The position numbers were made by a program, and so were the translations under genes. From assembly GCF_004005905.1 (NCBI RefSeq), contig NZ_SACO01000019.1, positions 1 through 47,226 on the forward strand: a stretch of DNA of 47,226 bases. Reading direction: 5' to 3'. Origin of the DNA: Novosphingobium umbonatum (lineage in GTDB: Bacteria; Pseudomonadota; Alphaproteobacteria; Sphingomonadales; Sphingomonadaceae). The notes below the pieces were generated by a model. It did no database searches and was not told the DNA's origin. It saw only the letters and a program-made list of their open reading frames with translations. Numbering within the stretch: the stretch's first letter is position 1; each line of letters opens with the position of its first letter. Below, piece after piece: positions 42,345 to 47,226 of the stretch.

Positions 42345-43706
42345 ATTCAGGCTTGCGCCACAGCCGCGCCTTTGGAACCCGATAGCGACGGCATCCGGCA
42401 GGCTTTCGACCAGCCAACCCGGCCCTTCAAATCCCGCAGGCTGACACGCGTTGAAAGGCTGGCCCATGAACAAGCCAGCACCGGTTTCCCCGGTGAGGCG
42501 ATGGCCCACCAACTCCATAATCTGCGCGTCTTTCTATTTGCCGCTAATGCCGGCAGCATGGCCCGCGCCGCCGAACAATTGTTCAAGGCACCTTCGGCCG
42601 TCACCCGCTCGATCACCGAACTGGAACGCGCGCTAGGCAGCGCCTTGTTCCTGCGCCAACCACGCGGCATTACCCTGACCGCCTGTGGCGAGAGTGTCAG
42701 GCAAAGGGCCACCCGTATTCAGGAGGAAATCCTGACCGCCGCCCGACCCTTTCTAACCCCTTCGCCGCGCGGTTTCAGCAACAGCCCACATGCGGTCGGC
42801 ACCTTGCTGTGCAATGGGCGCAAATTGCTGCTGTTGACCTATCTGGCCTCTTTACGGAACATTTCACTGGCCGCGCAAAAGATGGGCATGACACAGGCCG
42901 GGGCCAGCATGGCGCTGTCGCGGATGGAGGAAGTGCTGGGACAGGCGCTGTTCCATCGCCGCAATGACGGCATGATCGCCACCGATAGTGCGGAAAAACT
43001 GGTGCTGCATGCCCGCCGTATCTTTGCCGAATTGCGCCATATGGAGGCCGAAGTGGCCGCCGAACCGGGGCAGGTGCGGGGCAATGTGGTGATCGGCACC
43101 ACACCTCTGGGCCGCACCGGTCACATCACGCAGGCGATTGCCAAAGCAATTGCCGATAACCCCGGCCTGCGGATCACCACGGTGGAAGGCTCCTATAACC
43201 ATCTGGTCGAGATTTTGGGCAAGGGCGAGGTGGACATGGTGGTGGGCGCATTGAGGCCCAGCCATCAATGCCACGGACTGGTAACGCAGCCCCTGTTTGA
43301 CGACCGACTGGCCATTCTGGCACGCGCCGATCATCCTCTGGCGCAGAAACCTTCCGTCGATCTGACCGAATTGGTCAAGGAACGCTGGGTCATGCCGCGC
43401 GCCAATGCGCTGGCCCGCCCGATGATCGAACATGCCTTTGAGCAGGCGGGCGCGACTTTACCGGTCGTGGCGATTGAAACCGGCGATGTCAGCATTGTGC
43501 GCCAGTTGCTGCAAAGCACCGATATGTTGGCGGTGACCACCCCCCATCCCTTTGCACAGGACATGACACAGGGGCTGGTCTGCGAATTGTCGGTCGGCCC
43601 CTTGGGACTGGTGCGTCAGATCGGCCTGATCCGGCGGCGCGGGGCCGTGCTGAACGCGGCCTGCCAATTGGTGATCGAGGCGATACAGCATGGGGTGCGC
43701 GGTTAA
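42342..43706 (+). CDS. LysR-type regulator with two DNA-binding domains
   Basis: The product has 454 residues from ATG 42342, five bases after GGAGAGAG. Ordinary LysR proteins have about 300. After a 55-residue basic leader there are two winged-helix LysR headpieces in tandem. The first is at about 58-118 (LRVFLFAANAGSMARAAEQL, SAVTRSITELERALG); the second at about 155-215 (LTYLASLRNISLAAQKMGM, ASMALSRMEEVLGQALF). A normal effector-binding domain follows from 245 (GNVVIGTTPLGRTGHITQAI). A later start near residue 54 would remove only the leader. It probably controls nearby genes, such as the upstream molybdenum hydroxylase operon or itself. It ends before a bidirectional terminator shared with the UGSC gene. 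Confidence 0.85.
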   Translation: MIQACATAAPLEPDSDGIRQAFDQPTRPFKSRRLTRVERLAHEQASTGFPGEAMAHQLHNLRVFLFAANAGSMARAAEQLFKAPSAVTRSITELERALGSALFLRQPRGITLTACGESVRQRATRIQEEILTAARPFLTPSPRGFSNSPHAVGTLLCNGRKLLLLTYLASLRNISLAAQKMGMTQAGASMALSRMEEVLGQALFHRRNDGMIATDSAEKLVLHARRIFAELRHMEAEVAAEPGQVRGNVVIGTTPLGRTGHITQAIAKAIADNPGLRITTVEGSYNHLVEILGKGEVDMVVGALRPSHQCHGLVTQPLFDDRLAILARADHPLAQKPSVDLTELVKERWVMPRANALARPMIEHAFEQAGATLPVVAIETGDVSIVRQLLQSTDMLAVTTPHPFAQDMTQGLVCELSVGPLGLVRQIGLIRRRGAVLNAACQLVIEAIQHGVRG

Positions 43707-43730
43707 ATAAACCGCCATGCCAACCAACAA

Positions 43731-43758
43731 AAAAGGGGGAGTTGACGCTCCCCCTTTT
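43731..43758. terminator. Bidirectional rho-independent terminator
   Basis: GGGGGAG (43735-43741) pairs with CTCCCCC (43748-43754) around TTGACG, with A residues on the left and TTTT on the right. It lies between the convergent LysR gene and the UGSC-family gene. Confidence 0.85.
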
Positions 43759-43783
43759 CTATTCTGTCCCGTTCGCCTCGCGC

Positions 43784-45505
43784 TTAAGCCGGAGCGATCA
43801 TCGCTTCCCAATTGTCGGGCAGCACGATCTTCTTGGCCGTGGGATAACCATGGCTCTGATTCTGGACATAGCCACGGCTCTGGTTGCGGCCCGGGTCGCC
43901 CGCCAGTACGATGCCAATGGCCTCGGGCTTCACGAAGACGCGCACTTCACGTTCCGGATCCTCCGATTGCACATAGGCGTCGGACACCATGCCCTCGGCA
44001 TGCAATTCCTTCAGGTCAAAGCTGGTATAGCCCAGTTCCCAGGCGTGGCGATACAGCGTGCTGACCTTGATCCTGGTGTTTTCCCAGATGTAGTTTTGCA
44101 GATCCTGCTTCGACCAACCATCGCGAGCGATGATCTTGGCCACGCCGGGGCTCATCAGCAACAGCGGGAAGTTCTTGGCCTTCTTGATGCCGGTATGGGC
44201 CCAGCCCGCGCACATGCCGCCAAAGATCTCGACCAGACGGTCCGCATGTTCCTTGGCCGTATCGCCCGCCGAATAGATCGGGATCGACGAGCACATCACG
44301 CTCTGCACCGTGACGACATTGTCCTCACGCGCAAAGCCCTGATCCTGCGCGAAAGAGGTCCAGCCGATGTCGGTCACGGCATCCTCGTTTTCGGCGGCGG
44401 CCACATTCATGCCAAGGCCGATGGTCGCCTTGTCGCTTTCATCGGGGGTAAAGCGCAAGCCCACGATATTGCGCAGGAACATGCGGGCAAAGCGGCCGAT
44501 CGACGTGTTCGATTGGCGACCCACGCGCATCACGGCGGTGCCATAATTGAAGCCAAGCTGCTTCACGATGGGCCCGCTGACAATCACCATCGGCTCCAGA
44601 CCGGGGGTGGCGCCAAAGTCGCGGGCATAGAAATTGGGTTCGGACATCGCTTCGACAATGCCGATCAGGATGGGCATATATTCGGGGCGGCAGCCGCTCA
44701 TCACACCATTGACGGCAGTGGCCCAAATGGTCGCCTCACGGTTGGCAGGCTGGATCACGCCCAGCACTTCGCCCGGATCGCGGGTGGTATAGCGCAGAAA
44801 GGCCTCGACGCGCTCTATGGTCGGGGGCGTGACGGGCAGGCCATCGGTCCAGTGGTTGGCGTAAAGGAAATCCTGCACCGCATCATAATCGCCCGAGAAG
44901 ATCACGTCGCGGGCGGCAGGCTCGCTCAATTCTTCCTCGACCGTAACGGTCTTGGTCAATTCGCGGATGATATTGGGCACCAGCACATTGGCCACATTGG
45001 CGCGCAATTCCTCGTCACTCTGCGTCATGATCACGCCGGGGAATTCCGAAATGCCCAGATCGGCCATGCCCTCGCCACGCGCATTCACCACCGCCTGACG
45101 CAGGAAAGAGGTTGCCACAATCGTGGTCGCGGGAATGCCCGCACGCTCAGCCACGGCGCTGGCGCGGGCTACGGCGGGGGTGCAGGTGCCGCAACTGCCG
45201 ATGCCGGTGATCACCGCGCTCACCCCATGCTCATGCAATTTCTCACCCAGCGTGGGCAGCACATCCTTGCCATGGCGGGGCCCGTGAATGTTGCCGAATA
45301 CTTGCGGAGCGATGAATTTGATGCCGGGGAATTGCGCCGACATAGTCTCCTCGATGACCGGGATCATCTCGTCATGGCGAAAGCCATAATGCGACAAATG
45401 GGCGATTGTCGCCTTGGACAGATCGGCAATGCGCGGCTTGGCCTCGATGGCCTTGATCGCGGTGCGGCCCAGCGGCCAGACAATGTCGTAATGTGCTTCA
45501 CCCAT
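43784..45505 (-). CDS. UGSC-family protein, cysteine form, with long C-terminal domain
   Basis: The product has 573 residues from ATG 45505, behind GGGAGATCC. The N-terminal part (about 1-200) matches the UGSC family, named after a selenocysteine/cysteine-Gly-Ser-Cys motif. Here the motif is C105-G-T-C108 in ITGIGSCGTCTPAVARAS, so the selenocysteine position is cysteine and serine is threonine. AERAGIPATTIVATSF follows, as in the family. From about 215 a second domain begins with WTDGLPVTPPTIERVEAFL and runs to the C-terminus; I believe it also occurs as a separate protein next to UGSC proteins elsewhere. No signal peptide. The reaction is not known; the CxxC motif suggests redox or nucleophilic chemistry. 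It is monocistronic, convergent with one LysR gene and divergent from a CysB-like LysR gene across an inverted repeat. Confidence 0.78.
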   Translation of the reverse strand: MGEAHYDIVWPLGRTAIKAIEAKPRIADLSKATIAHLSHYGFRHDEMIPVIEETMSAQFPGIKFIAPQVFGNIHGPRHGKDVLPTLGEKLHEHGVSAVITGIGSCGTCTPAVARASAVAERAGIPATTIVATSFLRQAVVNARGEGMADLGISEFPGVIMTQSDEELRANVANVLVPNIIRELTKTVTVEEELSEPAARDVIFSGDYDAVQDFLYANHWTDGLPVTPPTIERVEAFLRYTTRDPGEVLGVIQPANREATIWATAVNGVMSGCRPEYMPILIGIVEAMSEPNFYARDFGATPGLEPMVIVSGPIVKQLGFNYGTAVMRVGRQSNTSIGRFARMFLRNIVGLRFTPDESDKATIGLGMNVAAAENEDAVTDIGWTSFAQDQGFAREDNVVTVQSVMCSSIPIYSAGDTAKEHADRLVEIFGGMCAGWAHTGIKKAKNFPLLLMSPGVAKIIARDGWSKQDLQNYIWENTRIKVSTLYRHAWELGYTSFDLKELHAEGMVSDAYVQSEDPEREVRVFVKPEAIGIVLAGDPGRNQSRGYVQNQSHGYPTAKKIVLPDNWEAMIAPA

Positions 45506-45581
45506 GGCTTGGATCTCCCTTGGCCTCTTGATTGTGGGCTGTTTAGGCAGGGGAGCCGCGCTTGGGTAATGGCGATGCCGG

Positions 45582-45605
45582 ATATCGATATACCTCTATT
45601 GATAT
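45582..45605. promoter_or_regulatory. Probable LysR operator between the UGSC gene and the CysB-like regulator
   Basis: ATATCGATA (45582-45590) and TATTGATAT (45597-45605) form a 9 bp inverted repeat with one mismatch and a 6 bp spacer. It lies in the 161 bp divergent region, the usual place for a LysR binding site controlling its neighbour. A possible -10 box TATAAA lies a little downstream towards the regulator. Confidence 0.55.
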
Positions 45606-45666
45606 AAGCAGATGGTATAAATGGCGGGCAATTGCCGGATTGCCCCGCAAACCCTATGCTGCCCCC

Positions 45667-46623
45667 ATGAACCTCGCCCAAATGCGCAGCCTGCTGGCCA
45701 TCATGGATGCCGATTGCAACATCTCGCTGGCGGCCTCGCGCCTCAATGCCACGCAACCGGCGCTGTCGCGCCAGTTAAAGCAATTGGAAGAAGAGCTTGG
45801 CTTTCAGATCTTTTTGCGCCGTGGCAAAAGCCTGGGCCAGCCCACCCCAAGTGGCGCGGCGGTGCTGGGCCATGCCCGCAAATTGCTGGGCGAAATGGCC
45901 AATATTGAAACGCTGGCCGCCAACCATCGGCGTGAAACCCGCGGGTTGATGCGGATTGCGGCCACGCAAACGCTAGGCCGTTTTGTCCTTCCGCCCGCCT
46001 TGCGCCGGTTAAAGCGCCGCTTTGCCGATCTGCAATTCCGGCTCCACCCCGGCGGGGAAGGCGAATGTATCGCCATGCTGGAACGCGACGAAATCGATCT
46101 GGCTTTGGTCAGCACCGAAGGCGAGCGGCCCGCCGCTTTTGCTGCCATCCCCCTGTTTTCATGGCAAAGAGTGCTGGTGGTGCCTGCAGCCCACTCTTGG
46201 GCCATGCGCGAGAGGCCAGTCACCTTGGCCGAATTGGCGGACGTGCCGCTGGTGGCCGCCGAAACCATCACCCGCCACGATTACAAACTGGGCCGCAGCT
46301 TTCACGCAGCCGGTCTTCACCCCACCATCGCCTGCACCGCGCGCGATGCCGATACAATGAAGACCTTTGTGCGCATGGATCTGGGCGTGGGCGTGATGGC
46401 AGAAATGGCCTTGACCGAACAGGACGCAGATCTGATCGCCCTGCCCACCGGACACCTGTTCCCAGGCTGCATCACATGGGCGCTGCTGCGTGGTGACCGG
46501 ATCCAGCGCGATTTCATCTTTGAACTGCTGCGCGAATTGGCGCCAACCCTATCGATCGAAGCAATAGATAAGGCGTTACAGGGTGATGCCCCTTCACTAC
46601 CTGGGCTGACGCCAATGGGTTGA
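45667..46623 (+). CDS. LysR-type regulator, CysB/Cbl-like
   Basis: The product has 318 residues from ATG 45667; the ribosome site is weak. The headpiece reads MRSLLAIMDADCNISLAASRL and ATQPALSRQLKQLEEELGFQIF. RGKSLGQPTPSG resembles the CysB group, which controls sulfur assimilation and some sulfur-compound catabolism. The effector domain starts near 92 (RGLMRIAATQTLGRFVLPPAL) and contains EIDLALVSTEGE and DLGVGVMAEMAL. It is divergent from the UGSC-family gene and probably regulates it through the inverted repeat between them. The CysB likeness hints at a sulfur-containing effector or substrate, but this is only a resemblance by eye. Confidence 0.85.
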   Translation: MNLAQMRSLLAIMDADCNISLAASRLNATQPALSRQLKQLEEELGFQIFLRRGKSLGQPTPSGAAVLGHARKLLGEMANIETLAANHRRETRGLMRIAATQTLGRFVLPPALRRLKRRFADLQFRLHPGGEGECIAMLERDEIDLALVSTEGERPAAFAAIPLFSWQRVLVVPAAHSWAMRERPVTLAELADVPLVAAETITRHDYKLGRSFHAAGLHPTIACTARDADTMKTFVRMDLGVGVMAEMALTEQDADLIALPTGHLFPGCITWALLRGDRIQRDFIFELLRELAPTLSIEAIDKALQGDAPSLPGLTPMG

Positions 46624-46765
46624 TTACCGCGCATTGCTCTTGTTCCGTCAACGATAGCAAGCACTGCAGCATTCCTGACGGATCAATTCAGCCTGCCATG
46701 CGGCGAAGGCCTCCGCATAGGGCCAATCCGCTCTTGCAGCGCCGGCTAAGCCCCTCGGCCTAAGG

Positions 46766-47099
46766 TGGTGCCGATTTTTTTGGACAGGGTGACAAGCTCA
46801 GCCTGACCTGAGGACTGGCTGGAATGAAGACGACGAGAAAGCGCTACAGTGCAGAGTTCAACGCGATCCGGAGCGATCTGACTCTGGCTGAATTGGCAGC
46901 CCAACATGGTGTCCATCACACGATGATCGGCGCGTGGAAGTGTCAGGCGATGGATGACATGGCCCGCCTGTGACGGTGACGACCATACTGCGAAGGCGTC
47001 CAGCAAAGCCAAGATCGGTCAGTAGCTGGTGGAACGCGATTTTGTGGCACGAGCCTCGGCAAGACGAATATGGGTCAGAGACGAAAGATGGTTGAGCTA
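46766..47099 (+). mobile_element. IS3-family remnant, interrupted by the IS21-like element
   Basis: A left terminus TGGTGCCGATTTTTTTGGACA near 46766 and orfA-like coding sequence identify an IS3-family element. After the short orfA, translated pieces AKIGQ-stop-LVERDF and QRRKMVE correspond to the end of orfA and the start of orfB in relatives, but in broken frames. The sequence stops at 47100, where the IS21-like terminus begins, so the IS21 copy landed in or next to an already decayed IS3. The 140 bases before it (46624-46765) show no gene. Confidence 0.65.
46824..46973 (+). pseudogene. IS3-family orfA, truncated
   Basis: The frame encodes 49 residues: KTTRKRYSAEFN, then IRSDLTLAELAAQHGVHHTM and AWKCQAMDDMARL, then TGA. 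Relatives read KRYSAEFKAKVALEAIRGDLTLAELA, so about eight residues are deleted after EFN. Full orfA proteins have roughly 100 residues, and the remaining part follows in other frames with stops. It is non-functional. Confidence 0.7.
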
Positions 47100-47226
47100 T
47101 GTTGAGTTGCGCTGAGAATTGACCCGGGAGGGGCGTAAATTTTCACTGAGAATTGACCCATGCTTTCCTCGCCTCCGGCTGACAGTCGGGAGGCATCGGA
47201 GTGATCGACATGGACCTACTCAGTGT
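47100..47226 (+). mobile_element. End of an IS21-like insertion sequence, cut by the window edge
   Basis: The terminus TGTTGAGTTGCGCTGAG begins at 47100, with TGAGAATTGACCC at 47113-47125 and again at 47147-47159. The same terminus, reversed, ends at 127. After about 100 bases a reading frame opens at 47201, as expected for istA. The element runs out of the window. Confidence 0.75.
47201..47226 (+). CDS. Probable istA transposase, first codons only
   Basis: GTG at 47201 with GGGAGG upstream opens M-I-D-M-D-L-L-S and runs off the end. Position relative to the IS21-like terminus suggests istA, but eight codons cannot prove it. Confidence 0.4.

Noticed and set aside
43784..45505. A selenocysteine UGA codon in the UGSC gene
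   Set aside because: The motif position is encoded as cysteine and the frame has no internal TGA, so no selenocysteine insertion is needed.
46746..47012. An 88-codon minus-strand open frame near the right end
   Set aside because: It is antisense to the IS3 orfA remnant and has no independent support.

Overview
The window looks like an accessory, IS-bounded catabolic island from a sphingomonad-type alphaproteobacterium (Novosphingobium or Sphingobium would fit). The grounds are GC-rich coding sequence, three large TonB-dependent receptors with the 'IIVTGSR' N-terminus common in that group, many Sec- or Tat-exported hydrolases, and a decayed 'strawberry notch'-type methyltransferase/helicase gene of the kind usually seen on alphaproteobacterial plasmids. 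No rRNA, tRNA, CRISPR array, replication gene or phage gene was seen. Host and replicon are inferred from the sequence alone.

Layout. Positions 1-127 and 47100-47226 are two outward-facing ends of IS21-like elements. Positions 225-1472 hold a broken plasmid-type gene, 1794-2628 a decayed IS5-family element, and 46766-47099 an IS3-family remnant cut by the right-hand IS21 copy. Between them lie about 44 kb of catabolic genes. (a) 2785-12613: exported GlcG-like protein, exported cupin, secreted type-B carboxylesterase, TonB receptor 1, an MFS carrier, and a divergent pair of exported dienelactone-hydrolase-like proteins. (b) 12688-22230: TonB receptor 2, then an overlapping operon of TonB receptor 3, isochorismatase-like protein, propeller lactonase and metallo-beta-lactamase-fold hydrolase. 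(c) 22396-28121: a fused hydratase/3-hydroxyacyl-CoA dehydrogenase, divergent from a 3-oxoadipyl-CoA-type thiolase, a ChbG-like deacetylase and an esterase. (d) 28213-34106: an operon of MaoC-type hydratase, isomerase-like crotonase, two CaiB-type CoA-transferase subunits, thioredoxin reductase and a small exported protein. (e) 34265-42257: two more propeller lactonases, an FCD-type GntR regulator, an MFS carrier, an exported RraA-like protein and an exported two-subunit molybdenum hydroxylase. (f) 42342-46623: a LysR regulator with two DNA-binding domains, a UGSC-family protein in its cysteine form, and a CysB-like LysR regulator.

How it may work (inference). A lactone- or ester-containing plant or microbial compound would cross the outer membrane through the receptors and be hydrolysed and oxidised in the periplasm. 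The released acid would enter through an MFS carrier, be activated by a two-subunit CoA-transferase, and be shortened to acetyl-CoA plus probably succinyl-CoA. No acyl-CoA ligase, acyl-CoA dehydrogenase or ring-cleaving dioxygenase is present, so the substrate should need none of them, or they lie elsewhere.

Regulation. Three exact palindromes of the form ATTGT-NN-ACAAT (22287, 34172, 42280), and looser relatives at 8807, 9097 and 11512, lie before the main transcription units. The FCD-GntR protein at 35435 is the obvious candidate to bind them. The most unusual items are this regulon, the number of normally cytoplasmic enzyme folds that carry export signals, two exported proteins lacking the catalytic nucleophile, the double-headed LysR gene whose ribosome binding site and start codon sit in a near-perfect hairpin, and the UGSC protein next to a CysB-like regulator.
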